From positions 125,786,533-125,850,532 of the forward strand of contig CM048845.1 of the NCBI GenBank assembly GCA_026545225.1: a stretch of 64,000 bases of DNA. The letters are read 5' to 3'. Shown here in pieces: positions 47,001-59,660 of the stretch. The notes beneath the pieces are model-generated. The model ran no database searches. It saw nothing but the letters and a program-made list of their open reading frames with translations, and was not told where the DNA came from. Positions within the stretch are counted from its first letter, which is position 1, and each line of letters begins with the position of its first letter. The position numbers and the translations under genes were made by a program. The stretch comes from Cornus controversa. Taxonomy: Eukaryota > Streptophyta > Magnoliopsida > Cornales > Cornaceae.

Positions 47001-50000
47001 AGTTGATCTTCATTGATCTGTTTTATCCTAAAGATCTGCAATCTTGAGCAATTGGAAAGGTTTCTGAATTGGAAAATGCTATATGCATGACAAGTTGTGT
47101 TGCTTGCTATTTCAATCAAACGTGATGTGCTTAGCAGTCTAAACTCGAGACTCAAAATGTTCTTTATCCGTATTCTTGTTATAGAATAAATGCCAATAAA
47201 CTAAGATTGCATGCTTTGACTATTTTAGATGCAGCCACACATTCCTTTTTAGTATAATATATCATATGGAAAAGGCTAGGATGATGATGATATCATATTG
47301 GATATATTATTTTCTTATCTATTGCTCTATTGCTTACTAATGAATAATGTGGTTATGATAATTGGTGGTTATGTTCGAAATTCTTCATCTGGTGTTCATG
47401 CTAAAAGAGCCTTTATAATCTGTCTGGCAGTTCATATGGACAGAATATAAATACAAGCACTTATCTTGGAGAGACAGTATTTTGCATTCTCATATGCGTT
47501 GTGGGTTTGATTCTATTTGCGCAGTTGATAGGCCAGATGCAGGTAATATTTGCAGCCTCCATTTGAATTATTACCATCCTCATTATCCATTTAGTGTTGA
47601 TAGTGCTGGTGTAGTAGTAGATATTTTAAGATGATATGCATCTGATATTTTGCCTCTGGAACACTTTTCGAAATGACACATGTCCTTTGTCCGCCTCTTT
47701 CGATACTAGCATTGTCTAAAAAGCATGTCAGCAGTTGACCTTGAAATTTTTTATTAATCTAAAGTGAAATGTGTATAATTTTTGAGCTTTTATTTACTTT
47801 TTTTCTGAATAAAGGGAAGGGCAAAAATTAGAAGGAAATCTTAACTCTGAGTTGCCACATGATTTAGAAGTAATCTGAAGTGGTAACTATGCTTAGCTAG
47901 AGAAGAAATAAAATATTATGAATGCGTAAAACTGAGACTGCGGGCCTACATCGGTCAAGAAGACTTTATGGTTGAAAGGGAAGTGTTCATGATAGCTTAC
48001 TGAGTTTATGTTCATTTTAAAGTAATATGGTATTGCCACCTCTTTGGAAAGCAGCATTGTTAAAGAGCAAATACCAGAAGTTGACCCTGAAAATTTTCAT
48101 TTAGTTATGCGAAACTAAGTGCAAGTTTTGTGAGAAATTACTTTTTTTTGAAAATTTTCATTTAGTTATGCGAAAGTGCAAGTTTTGTGAGAAATTACTT
48201 TTTTTTTTTTTTGAAAAAATAAAAGATTATATACATTACAAGAAAATTGAAAACTTTGAGCAAAAATTAGAAGTGATTCAGTAGCTATGTTTCAATTTTT
48301 ATTTTTATTTTGGTAAATGATGCGGTAGCAATGCATTTTCGAGAAGCAATATATATTATGGAAGCCTAAAACTAAGACTATGGACCTACTCCACTCACAA
48401 AAACTGAATGATCCAAAGGGAAGTGTTTATGATATATAATTGAGTTTTAACTTCTAAGTTGAAGTTTACTATAAAGTAGTATTCTGCTAGTATCATTTGT
48501 TTTTTTGGGATAAGTATTACTGGTATAGTTATATCAAAGGTTTATTAGGTTAACTAATGCTATGGCCTTGGATAGAGAGGATTGGAAAAAGAGGATTCAT
48601 GTAGCCTCCGGGAAAATGGCTTTGTTGAATTTTTTTTTCAAGAAAAAAAAAATTGGAACAAATTTGTTAACTCAACTCAACGTTAAGTTGTATTATGGTA
48701 AATGGAACAAATTTGTGTCTTTTTTATTGTAGCCAACTAACGTGATCAAATCTAAGAGATCTAATTATGGGATTGGATATGGATGTAATTAGCTACATAA
48801 ACAATCAAGAATTATGTCTTTTGAGCATAAATAAAGACATGGTATTGCATTTTCTTTTGCTTTTGAAGATTTCATTTGTTATTGCATGCCAGGTTATTAC
48901 TGTAGCATACATTTCAATATATCTCTAATATAGAAATAAACTATTGACAATGAATTCAACCAATGAAGAGAATTTTTGCAAATAGTTAGCAAAGGATTCA
49001 TTGACTATCTCTTTTGAATTTATGATGGGTTAGTACATGACAACGCTCTTCCAAGCCTTTATGAAAATCTAATCAATAGTTTCAAATGCTGATACTGATT
49101 TTTCCCCCTTTATATATGAAGAAATATTTGCAATCGATGTCATTGAGAATTGAAGAATGGAGGATCAAGCGAAGAGACACTGAGGAATGGATGAGGCACC
49201 GTCAATTACCTCTAGAATTGCAAGAACGTGTGCGGCGTTTTGTTCAGTATAAGTGGTACGCCACAAGAGGAGTTAATGAAGAGTCTATTTTGCAGTCCTT
49301 ACCCTTGGATCTCCGTCGTGAAATTCAAAGGCATCTATGTCTAAACCTTGTTCGCCGTGTACGTCTCTTGGGTATACTTATGCTTGATATGCTTATAGAT
49401 ATGCATTAAGGATATGCTTACAGCCTATAGAACTTAAAACTGAGTATATATTTCTTGTGGGTATACTTCTTTATACTGTCAGATGTGTGAAATGCAATTG
49501 GCAGACATGAAGCTGTTTAATTCCTGATTGTTTGTAGATGTTAGAAAAGAAAACAGTTAAATTTGTGGATGTTGAGAGTTATTTCTGATTGGAGATTGAC
49601 GTTGTCCCACTTGATAGGTTCCATTCTTCTCACAAATGGATGAACAACTTCTTGATGCCATATGCGAACGGCTGGTCTCATCCTTGAATACACAAGGCAC
49701 CTACATTTATAGAGAAGGTGATCCAGTACATGAGATGTTGTTTATTATTAGGGGACAACTGGAAAGTTCGACAACGAATGGAGGAAGGTCTGGATTCTTC
49801 AATTCGATTTGCCTTGAACCTGGTGATTTCTGTGGGGAGGAATTACTGACATGGGCCTTAATGCCAAACTCAAGTCTAAACCTGCCTTCTTCAACTCGAA
49901 CAGTGAGAACAGTTACTGAAGTTGAAGGTTTCGCCCTTCGAGCTGAAGACCTCAGTTTTTTCGCAAATCAGTTTAAGCGTCTGCACAGCAAGAAGCTCCA

Positions 50001-50385
50001 GCATGCATTCAGGTACTATTCTCACCAGTGGAGAACATGGGGTGCTTGCTTTATTCAAGCTGCATGGAGAAGGTTCAGGAAGAGAAAGCTGTTAAAGGAG
50101 TTGGTTCTACATGAGAATCCCTACATGCCATTAATAATCTCTGATGGGGAAAGTGAATACAGTGATGATGAGGCAACTGATGAGAATTCATCCATGTCCA
50201 TGGATAATGCAACCCATTTTCACAATCTTGGAGCTACAATTTTGGCTTCAAAGTTTGCTGCAAATACAAGAAGAGGGATAAAGCAGAAGCTTCTCAGGGC
50301 TGATGCTGCTTCTTCCACCCTAAAGTTGCCCAAGTTCTTTAAGCCGGATGAGCCCGATTTCTCTGTACAGGGAGAAGATGTTTAA
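44043..50385 (+). CDS. CNGC16/18: Cyclic nucleotide-gated ion channel, group III (CNGC16/18-like), 6 exons, 693 aa
   Basis: Exons 44043-44489, 45534-45746, 45889-46193, 47431-47542, 49122-49358 and 49618-50385 join to 694 codons, all GT-AG. The start MNNIFTKSSS and the block WRHQILDP match the CNGC16/18 branch, as does the extreme C terminus (ILASKFAANTRRG ... FKPDEPDFSVQGEDV). Six membrane helices fill residues ~40-355. The pore segment (LYCLWWGLRNLSSYGQN) spans the exon 3/4 junction near residue 321. The cyclic-nucleotide-binding domain covers about 445-570 with GDFCGEELLTWAL, and an IQ calmodulin-binding motif (CFIQAAWRRFRKRK) lies near 584. These channels carry Ca2+ across the plasma membrane; CNGC18 and CNGC16 act in pollen in Arabidopsis. 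The usual GNMQ before the C-linker reads GQMQ here. AATAAA at 50593 is a likely poly(A) signal. Confidence 0.95.
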
Positions 50386-51588
50386 TTTGTTGTACAGGAG
50401 GAGACAAACAATCAAGGAGCTGCGCGCTAATGAAGGTGGTGGTGGTGAGTTAAGACCCCCCGCCCCCCTAATGAAAATGAGAGAGGTGAGTAGGGATGGC
50501 TCTCTTTGTATGTAAATTTACTACTAGTAGACTTAAAATGATAATCAATGTAATGTGATTTCTTTTCTCTCGTTTTAATGTTATTTTTTATAAATAAAAT
50601 GTTTTTTCCCCTTTAATAATAATACTACCATTTAACACATTACTTCTATGCAATAAATATCTCAGGCGAGCTTTGTGATATGGGGAACATATATACTATG
50701 GTTTTAATCAAAGGCATGTTGTAATAATTAGGATATTTCGTTTATTGGTTAATTTTGCTAGTATCCCACAGTTACAATTAGTAGGTATTAATTGTTAGAG
50801 ATGTTTGTGGTCATGGTTTAGAATTTCCTTGTGAAGCCTACTTTTACTTTATCTAATAAAAATACATAACTATAAAAAGCAACCCCAAACAACTTGTCAC
50901 ATTCCTTTTTTGGACGAAGTAATCGTCATAAGCTTTAAAGTCATTTAGGATACGAAGAAATAGTTCTCCCTGCTCGTCTGTGAAATAACTTTGGTGGATA
51001 TGTTCAATTCTCGGCAAAGTAGTCTTTTATTAGCTAACAGTAGCTTCCTTCTCAATCACGATGAATGTATCACCTCTTAGGTGGTTAAAAGACTTGTCAC
51101 TAGCGTCACAGAATTTAGAAGCGAATTATAGGCGTATTGATTATGTTGAATCAATTTGTCAATATTTGATGATAAGGAGGACAATAAGAAAAATGAAGAA
51201 TTAGAGTTTAGGAAAGGAAATGATCGTGATGACCAAAAAAATGAAGAATTAGAGTTTGACAAAGAAAAAGATGGTGATGACGCACCATTGGAATTTCAAA
51301 ATTGAAGGAGATGGCGAATGATATTTTCTTATAATAAAAAGACGAATGTAGTAATTTTTATAAATGAACAAATAAGTGTTTATATCAGGTGAAAAATATA
51401 GCCATCAAGAAAAAGTAAAAGAAAACATAAAAAAAATATTAATAAAATAAAAAATTAAAATATTATTATTTTTGACTAGTGAAAATTTAAGAGTCCATTG
51501 TGCAGCTGCTTACCAAACATAAAATTACAACTTGATTTATCAAATTTTAACACCAAAATTTGCGACCACAAAAAACTAAGGGCTTACT
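50386..51588. other. CNGC 3' UTR and spacer
   Basis: The 3' UTR probably ends after AATAAA at 50593. Further on, 51150-51305 holds a short acidic reading frame with a 48-bp repeated unit (NEELEF twice). No recognised protein family was found. Confidence 0.45.
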
Positions 51589-52094
51589 TGGTTTGCAACT
51601 GTGAAAATAGTTTTCTGTTTTTTCAATTTTCAGATAATCAAAGCAAAAAATAATTTTCATTTTTTTCAGTTTAAAAATCCGCTTGGTTGGTAAAACCACA
51701 AAACAATTTTCAAATAACAAAAACTCATAAATCTATTTGGTTGTATTTATTGACTAACTTTTAGAGAACAATTTTTCCTTTATTTTCTTTAAATCTAATA
51801 ATGCAATTTTTATTAATAAGTGTTAGAGGTGCATTATGCAATATTTATTAATAAGTCTTAAAAATGCGTTAATAAAAATTGCAAAAATACAAAATCATAA
51901 TTAGACTATGATTTTGAGCCATTCACCCTTTTTTAAATTCAAAAAAAAAAAAAAAAGATCATTGAAATTCTTACAAATTCTCTGTTATAATGGTGTATTC
52001 TCAACTTATGAAGTGCGTATAACAAAGACTTGAAAAGAATAATTGAACATACCGACATTTTAGATGAAAAAAGATTTTTTTTCAAACAACTATT

Positions 52095-52344
52095 TGTAAT
52101 ACCCCACTCCAACACATGGTATGATATTGTTCGTTTTGGACCTGAGCCCGCACGGTTTTGCTCTTGAGTTTTTACCCCAAAAGGCCTCATGCCATTTGAA
52201 GAGAACATACTACATATAAGCACATCCCTTTTTCACACCCAGGCGATGTGGGATTGAGCACCCTGTACCCTGTCAGTGCGGTAGCTCAGCCCAGTGTCTG
52301 TCTTCGCACCCGCCCACTCACACCCGTCCACAAGGGTTACTACA
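52095..52344 (-). repeat. Left LTR of the TRIM (3' LTR in element sense)
   Basis: Begins TGTAATACCCC and ends GGGTTACTACA in plus sense. It differs from the other LTR at scattered bases only. Confidence 0.95.
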
Positions 52345-52413
52345 ATCCACCCCCTACAAGGCCCGACGTCATCGTCGGCACACTTCCGGCTGGGTTCAGG
52401 CTCTGATACCAAC

Positions 52414-52664
52414 TGTAATACCCCGCTCCAACACATGGTATGATATTGTTCGCTTTGGGCCTGAGCCCGCACAGTTTTGCTCTTGGGTTTTTATCCCAAA
52501 AAGCCTCATACCATTTGAAGAGAACATACTACATATAAGCACATCCCCTTTTCCACACCTAGGTGATGTGGGATTGAGCACCCTGTACCCTGTCAGTGTG
52601 GTAGCTCAGCCTAGTGTCTGTCTTCACACCCGCCCACTCACACCCGTCCACAAGGGTTACTACA
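52414..52664 (-). repeat. Right LTR of the TRIM (5' LTR in element sense)
   Basis: Same ends as the left copy. The primer-binding site adjoins its inner edge at 52412 and below. Confidence 0.95.
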
Positions 52665-53885
52665 CTATTATTGAGTATTGCATTAGAAAAATAGTGTATA
52701 ATTGTTCATAAACTAAGATGGACTAAAATTTAAATAGGGAACTTTTGCATGTACCCCATAATATTAGACCAATAGGCCATAGTACAATATTAATGACTTT
52801 TTTTTTGTTATGACATGATTTTTTTGTTCGGAGTAACACTAAATGAAGACCTTTCTGGACTACCGTAAAATTTTACCAAAATATGAGTTTAAATTTATTT
52901 GAGAGGATTCTAGTGCTCGATATCAAACTTTTTCTTCCTCATTTTTTTTAGAGACTTTCAAAAAGAATAGGCCAACAAATGTTTGAACCTCAACCATTTA
53001 ATTTGCTTGTTACTACATCAATAAGTCAATTCCCAAAATAATTTGCTGATTCTTGCATCATATCACCGAACTTGCAAAACCTAGTTCAAAGTTAAAGGTA
53101 TGAAACACAATTGCCCAATGTCCATCTTCCCTAAGAAGGATCGGGGAGAAAGACAGGCAGTGACAGAAAAGCATTGGTATTTCGTGAAAATCAAATTGTG
53201 CGTTAAAGAAGCATCAACAATTCAACAAGAGGTTAAGAATAAGGACTTGGTCGTTCAAGAAAACAAACATAAGAGAGAGTTGACATCTTAGAGAGAGAAG
53301 GATTGAAGCTGCAAAAGTGAACGTGAGCTTCGATTAGGAGCCTGAAGAAATTTCTTGAGGAGATCTGTCGAGAGAGAGATAGAGAGAGAGTCCAACATTC
53401 AAGAGAGAAAGAGGGTGAGATAGAGATAGGGATGGGTTATAAACGTTGACTTATAAATGAGAGTATTCCAGTGTCACTTAAGTGAGCCAAACGTTTCTCC
53501 GTGTTTTCACCCAAACGAGAATAGTTTTGAGAAAATCAAAGAATACCTTTTAATAGTTCTCTAAAAACATTTACTCTTGTGATTCAATTTTTTAAAAACT
53601 ATTCTCTAAAAACACATCCAAGCAGTTTAAAAAAAAAAATTTAGTTTGTCACAGAAAACAGAAAACTGTTTTCATAGTGACAATTCAAATAAGGTCTAAG
53701 TTTATCCTACCTTCAACTTACAAAACAAATCATATAAGGCCAAATGGGGACCGAACCATTAGTTGCATGATGAATTGACAAAAGTGTCCTTCCATTGTGA
53801 AATTATGAATGATCAAACATTCCCCTCAACTTTTTTTTTTTGGGTAAAAACTTTAATTTTAGGTCTCGTTATTATTGTTATTTGT

Positions 53886-54140
53886 TGTATAATAGTAGTA
53901 TATAAATATATTAATAAACTCTATAATAATTAGTGAGATAAGATAGTAAGATAGAGATTGTGAGAGAGAGAAAACAGTAGACGAGAGAGAGAAAGATTGC
54001 TTTTTATTTCAAAAACTACTAACTTTTAGTACATACAGACATCTATATATATAGGCAAAAGAAGTGGTGGGAAAAATCTTCTTTTGGATAGACTTTTGGT
54101 ACTCCCACTTGGGTTATCATAAATGAACCCATTTGCAACA
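53886..54140 (-). repeat. Left LTR of the Copia element (3' LTR in element sense), 255 bp
   Basis: Begins TGTATAATAGTAG and ends CCCATTTGCAACA in plus sense. It contains a GA-rich tract and AGGCAAAAGAAGTGGTGGGA in one orientation. Confidence 0.93.
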
Positions 54141-54235
54141 CTCTCCTTTGGGTTCATAACATTATAAAGAGTACAAGATTCTTGTGCACCTGAAAATGGT
54201 ATTGCATATACAAGAACTGCCTCATTAAAACCTTG

Positions 54236-57200
54236 TCAGAAAAATCTAGTAGGATAAAACCTGATCGAAGGAAAAAGAATGCAGTATGCAAATACTTTTT
54301 CAAACAAATTCTCCCCCTCATCAGCATGAAAAACCTTTGAGTTGCCGTATCCCAATATTGTAAACCAATTTCTTGAATGTCGTGGTAGGCAGAGCTTTAG
54401 TAAACAGGTCTGCCAAATTATCACACGAACGAATTTGCTGAACATCAATATCACCATTTTTCTAGAAGCTCGTGAGTATAAAAGAATTTTGGTGAGATGT
54501 GTTTGGTTCCGTCTCCTTTGATATAGTCTCCTTTGATTTGTGCAAGACATGCAACATTATCTTTATATAATATCATTGGGATATTATTTATTGAGGAGAG
54601 TCCATAGTTTTTTGAATATGTTGTATCATAGATCTTAGCCAAACACACTCTCGGCTTGCTTCATGAATTACGAGTATTTCAGAATGATTTGAAGAGGTTG
54701 TTGTCATTGTCTGTTTCATGGATCTCCATGATATAGCAGTGTCACCACAAGTAAATACATATCCAGTTTGTAATCGAGCTTTATGTGGATCACAAAGATA
54801 ACCTGCATCTACATATCCAACTAATTGAAATTTTGATTTATTTGAATAAAATAATCACATATCAGTGGTCCCACGAAGATATCTCATTATATGCTTGACA
54901 CCATTCCAATGTCTACGGGTTGGTGCAGAACTGTACCGTGCCAGTAAGTTGACTGGAAAAGTTATGTCCAGTCGTGTGCAATTTGTTAGATACATCAACG
55001 CACCAATAGCACTAAGATATGGAATTTCAGGACCAAACAATTCTTCATTATCTTCTCGAGGACGAAATGGATCTTTCTTCACATCAAGCGATCAGACAAC
55101 CATTAGAGAACTCAATGGATGAGTTTTATCCATATAGAATCACTTGACACTTTTTCTGTATATATTGATTGATGGATAAGAATTCCGCTTGATAAATGCT
55201 CAATCTGTAATCCGAAGAAAATTTTTATTTTTTCAAGCTCTTTCATTTTGAATTCTTTTTTTAAATAATCAGCAGTTGTGGTGAGCTCAGCAGAAGTTCC
55301 CACAAGGTTTAAATCATCAACATATACTGCTATAATTGGAAATCCAGATCCTGATTTTTTAATGAAAATGCATGGGCAGATTGGATTATTTACATATCCT
55401 TCTTTGATTAAGTACTCGCTAAGGCGATTGTACCACATGCGTCCAGACTACTTTAATTTCGTAAACGATCGTTGTAACTTGATTGAATACATAGATCGTG
55501 GTTTTGAAGCTATTGCTTCAGGCATTTGAAATCCTTCAGGAATTTTCATATAAATATCACTATCAAGTGATCCATATAAATATGCTGTAATCACGTCCAT
55601 TAGATGCATATTCACTCTTTCTGTGACTGCCAAATTAATCAAGAATCGGAATGTAATTGCATCCATTACCGGAGAATATGTCTTCTCATAATCAATACCA
55701 AGCCTCTATGAGAAACCTTGTGCCACTAAGCGGGCTTTGTATCGCATAATTTCATTTTTCTCATTTCTTTTTCGTACAAATACCTATTTGTACCTTACAG
55801 GCTTGACACCTTCAAGTGTCTGGATTACTAGTCCAAATACTTCACGTTTTGCCAGTGAATTTAATTCTGCCTGTATTGTCGCTTTCCATTTTGGCCAATC
55901 ATTTCTGCATCAACATTTGTTGATGTATTGAAGTTCTGGATCCTCATTATCTCTTGTAATATCAAGAGCAACTGCAAAAGAGAATATGTTGTCGACAAGA
56001 ACTTTATTTCTATTCTATCTCTTTGCATAATTTATTGATATCTCATCATTTTCAGGTATGACTACCTCTTTTTGTGCCTCATTAAGGGATATCATTTCTT
56101 CAGGGGCTGTTATTGCTCCATTTGTAAGTATGGCTTCCTCAAGAGTGTCATCTTCTTTATCTACTTTCTTTTGTACTTTTCTCTTTCGAGGAATAGTATC
56201 TTTTGCACCAATGGGTCTCTCATGCTTTAGGCATGTTTTAGATGCATTTGCTGCACTACGTATAGATTGTTCAACTGGGACATCTATTCGTGTTGAGAAA
56301 TTGGCAGCAGGGATATGAGATTGTATCACTTTATTTGTATCAGTAAATACATCTGGTAATTGATTTGCAATACCTTGCAAATGAATGATCCTCTTAACTT
56401 CAAGTTCTCTTTGATTTGTAGGAGGATCAAAATGTGATAATGTTGTGGCATTCCAAGTGATTCCATACTGTTGTTTAAGTTGTGTCATTTCTCCCCCTAA
56501 TGGTGGGAACACTACCTCATCAAAATGACAATCAGCAAATCTTACTTTAAACAAATCTCCTGTTATAAGTTCAAGATATTTAATGATAGATGGAGAGTCA
56601 AAACTTACATAAATTTCAAGTCTACGCTGAGGGCCCATTTTTGTTCGTTGTGGTGGTGCAATAGGCACAAAGACAGAACAACCAAAAACTCGTAAGTGAG
56701 AGATATTTGGTTGTTGACTAACCATTAGTTGTAGAGGTGAAAAACTATGGTAAGCAGTTGGTCTAATACGAACTAATAATGCTGCATGCAATATGGCATG
56801 TCCCCAGGCTAACACAGGGAGTTTTGTTTTCATAAGTAATGGTCTGGCAATCAATTGAAGACATTTTATAAAAGACTCTGTTAGACCATTTTGAGTATGA
56901 GTGTGTGCAACAGGGTGTTCAACATCAGTACCAATAGACATGCAATAGTCATTGAATATTTTAGATATAAATTCTCTGGCATTATCAAGACAAATTGCCT
57001 TGATTAGATAATCCAAAAATTGTGCTCGTAAACGAATTGTTTTGGCCAAAAGTCTAGCAAATGTTACATTTCGAGTATAAAGTAAACAGACATAGTATCA
57101 TTAAGTTGAGGCATCAATTAAAATAATAAAATAACAAAATGGTCCACATGATGGGTGAATATGCCCACATATATCTCCGTGGATCCTTTGTAAGAAATCA

Positions 57201-57855
57201 AGGGATTCAACAATAACTTTTGAAGGAGATGGCCTCACAATTAACTTTTCTTGTGAGCATGCAGTGCATGTATAATCATTTGTTAAAAGAATTTCTAATT
57301 CTTTAATGGATGCCCATTTGAATTTTTAATAATTCGGCGTATCATTGTTGACCTAAGATGACCAAGGCGATTATGCCATAATATAAAATTCTTTAGGTCA
57401 GAGCACTTCTGGTGCATCACTACATGTGATTCAATTGCTCTTATCTTCATAAAATATAATCTAGAGGGGAAAGTATGAAGTTTTTCTAAAACATGCTTCC
57501 GGCATGAAATAGTTGATATAATGCATAGATATTCCATACTTCCTTGATTGATTGTTTTAATATGAAATCCGTTATGACGTATATCTTTAAAACTCAACAA
57601 ATTTCTTTTGGATCTGGTTGAGTAAAGAATATCATCAATATGCAATTGTGTTCCACATGATAGCACAATATTAGCTTTTCTAGAACCATCAATCAGGTAT
57701 ATGGAACCTGATATGATATTAACATTAACTTCAGCAAATGTTATATGAGAAAAATATTTTCTATCTCTCAGGATAGTATGTGTCGTGACACTGTCTACCA
57801 AACATATATCTTCATCATTTATCTTGGATGTGGGCAATGCATTGATTAAATCCAT
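54236..57855 (-). pseudogene. Copia pol remnants: protease/pre-integrase, integrase, reverse transcriptase, RNase H
   Basis: Segments in element order: 57855-57295 has a protease-like Asp motif (LVDS where D-S-G/A is usual) and a pre-integrase WHNRLGHL block. 57049-56015 has the integrase core (CLDNAREF, NGLTESFIK) and the following linker region. 55740-55112 has the reverse transcriptase, including YVDDLNLVG. 55082-54236 has the rest of reverse transcriptase and an RNase H region. The pieces are separated by frameshifts and stops, so no continuous polyprotein can be made. Described only as a broken mobile-element gene. Confidence 0.88.
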
Positions 57856-57950
57856 TTTTTAAAAAGAAATAAACTTTATTACATTAATAAAAGTGTAATT
57901 ACAAACAAAACTAGTAATAACACACTAAAAAAAACTAAAAGAAACGATAT

Positions 57951-58998
57951 CTAATTGATGTGGACATTTTCATTATCAGTCCACTGATTATTTATTTTAG
58001 GGAGATTTTCATAAAAATATGAAATATCAAGATGATTGATGGCTACCTGTTCATAATTTTCGATAACATTTGTTTCAATATCTTTTTCCTTCCCTTTTCT
58101 TTTGATTGAAGCTTGATATAGCTCAACGAAGTGTTTGGGCGCTCGGCAGGTCTGTGACCAATGCCCTTTCATTCCACAGCGAAAGCAAGTATTTTCATAT
58201 TATTTGGAGAGTGCATTCGGCACACTTTCATTTTTTCTTGCTTAGCCCACTTGCATTTCCTTCATGATAATATGGTGTATAGTTCCTACTAGGAAACTAA
58301 AACGAAGGATAACCACCATAATTATTATTTCTGCCGCGTCCACGACCACGACTACGACCACTTCCACGTCCACGACCATGACCATTAAAGGATGCTGAAT
58401 ATGCTTCAGTTAATGAAGTTGATCCGATCGGACGGGATATGTGATTTTCTAATAAGAGCTCATTATTTTATTCAGCTACTAATAAGCAAGATATCAACTC
58501 AGAATATCTTGTAAAATGTCTCTCTCGATACTGCTGCTGGAGGAGCAAGTTCGAGGGATGAAATGTGGTAAATATTTTTTCTAACATATCCACATCATTT
58601 TTAGGCTCTCCACATAATTTCATTTGGGAGCTAATTCGGAATAGAGCTGAATTATATTCTATTACCGATTTATAATCAGACAACTTTAATTTTGACAAGT
58701 TATCTCGAGCTCTTGGAAGGATTATAGTTCTTTGATGTTCGAACCTATCCTTCAAATTTTTTCATAGTACAAACGAGTCTTTGATTATAAGATACTTGGA
58801 TTTTAAATCTTCATGTATATGGTGGCGAATGAAAATCATTGTCATTGCCCTTTCTTGCATTGATGCTTTATTTCCTTCTTTGATCGTCTCTCCCAAATTT
58901 TTAGCATCTAAATGGATCTTAGTATCGAGGATCTATGATAGATAATTTCTGCCCAAAATATCAAGGGCAGTAAAGTCGAGCTTTGCAAGATTTGACAT
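57951..58998 (-). pseudogene. Copia gag remnant
   Basis: An ATG at 58998 (MSNLAKLDFTALDILGRNY) starts a UBN2-type gag that meets a stop within about 22 codons. Further gag sequence reads in the frame of 58755-58468, followed by a CxxC-x4-H-x4-C zinc knuckle (CFRCGMKGHWSQTC) near 58130-58190. An in-frame stop lies just before the knuckle. The gene is broken in several places. Confidence 0.85.
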
Positions 58999-59181
58999 TA
59001 TCGATTAGTATACTATATATCGGAAGAGAAATATTGTTAGAATTTTATATGTATAGTATATTGACATAATAAAATAATATAAATATGAACATGTCACTTC
59101 GCAATCGACAATCGGGAAAGACTTTATATATACGTATATATTATATATTTATATGTATATATAGATATATTTATAGACATA

Positions 59182-59217
<36 letters not shown>

Positions 59218-59328
59218 TATTGAAATGACATAAACATAATTTTTGTACTTTTTACTTGTCTTCTCGGATGGTCAGAATCTCGTGCTTTTACTTGTCTTCT
59301 CGGACAGAATCTCGTGCTGATAACGTAT

Positions 59329-59399
59329 TGTATAATAGTAGTATATAAATATATTAATAAACTATATAATAGTTAGTGAGAGAAGATAGTAAGATAGAG

Positions 59400-59438
<39 letters not shown>

Positions 59439-59558
59439 AGTATACGAGAGAAAGAGATAGAGAGAGAGAGAAAGATTGCCTTTTATTTCAAAAACTACTA
59501 ACTTTTAGTACATACAGGCATCTATATATATGAAGATTTTTCCCACCACTTCTTTTGC

Positions 59559-59594
<36 letters not shown>

Positions 59595-59660
59595 AATCTT
59601 CTTTTGGATAGACTTTTGGTACTCCCACTTGGGTTATCATAAATGAACCCATTTGCAACA
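59329..59660 (-). repeat. Right LTR of the Copia element (5' LTR in element sense), 332 bp
   Basis: Same ends as the left LTR, but longer because of an expanded (GA)n tract (about 59403-59438) and a (TA)n tract (about 59563-59590). A 29-bp block at about 59532-59560 is inverted relative to the other LTR. Confidence 0.93.

Larger units (their letters stand above)
52095..52664 (-). mobile_element. TRIM (terminal-repeat retrotransposon in miniature), complete, 570 bp
   Basis: Two direct terminal repeats (52095-52344 and 52414-52664, about 250 bp each, TG...CA) enclose only 69 bp. On the minus strand the LTR next to 52414 is followed by GTTGGTATCAGAGCC, a match to the initiator Met tRNA primer-binding site. 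The other side of the interior carries the purine tract GTAGGGGGTGGAT just before the second LTR. The element is flanked by identical 5-bp CTATT (52090-52094 and 52665-52669). The interior has no coding capacity, as expected for TRIMs, which must borrow proteins from other LTR elements. Confidence 0.95.
51589..53700. mobile_element. Possible larger inverted-repeat element that received the TRIM insertion
   Basis: GGGCTTACTTGGTTTGCAAC with GAAAATAGTTTTCTGTTT near 51589-51630 is matched in inverted, diverged form at about 53656-53700 (CAGAAAACTGTTTTCAT ... AATAAGGTC). Identity is roughly 70 percent by eye, and no target duplication was fixed. Tentative call only. Confidence 0.35.
53883..59660 (-). 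mobile_element. Ty1/Copia LTR retrotransposon, ~5.8 kb, degenerate
   Basis: LTRs lie at 53886-54140 and 59329-59660. Between them, on the minus strand, are gag with a zinc knuckle, a protease-like segment, GAG-pre-integrase, integrase, reverse transcriptase with YVDD, and RNase H, in the Copia order with integrase before reverse transcriptase. A purine tract (AACCCAAAGGAGAG, minus sense) adjoins the left LTR. TTATT occurs at 53878-53882 and 59661-59665 and may be the target duplication if the left LTR has a 3-bp slippage. Frameshifts and stops break both gag and pol, so the copy is not autonomous. It lies about 320 bp beyond the stop of the second RING-H2 gene. Confidence 0.93.

Noticed and set aside
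52095-52664. Cassandra-type TRIM with 5S rRNA sequence in the LTR
   Set aside because: The LTR was read in both directions and shows no 5S rRNA-like internal control region.
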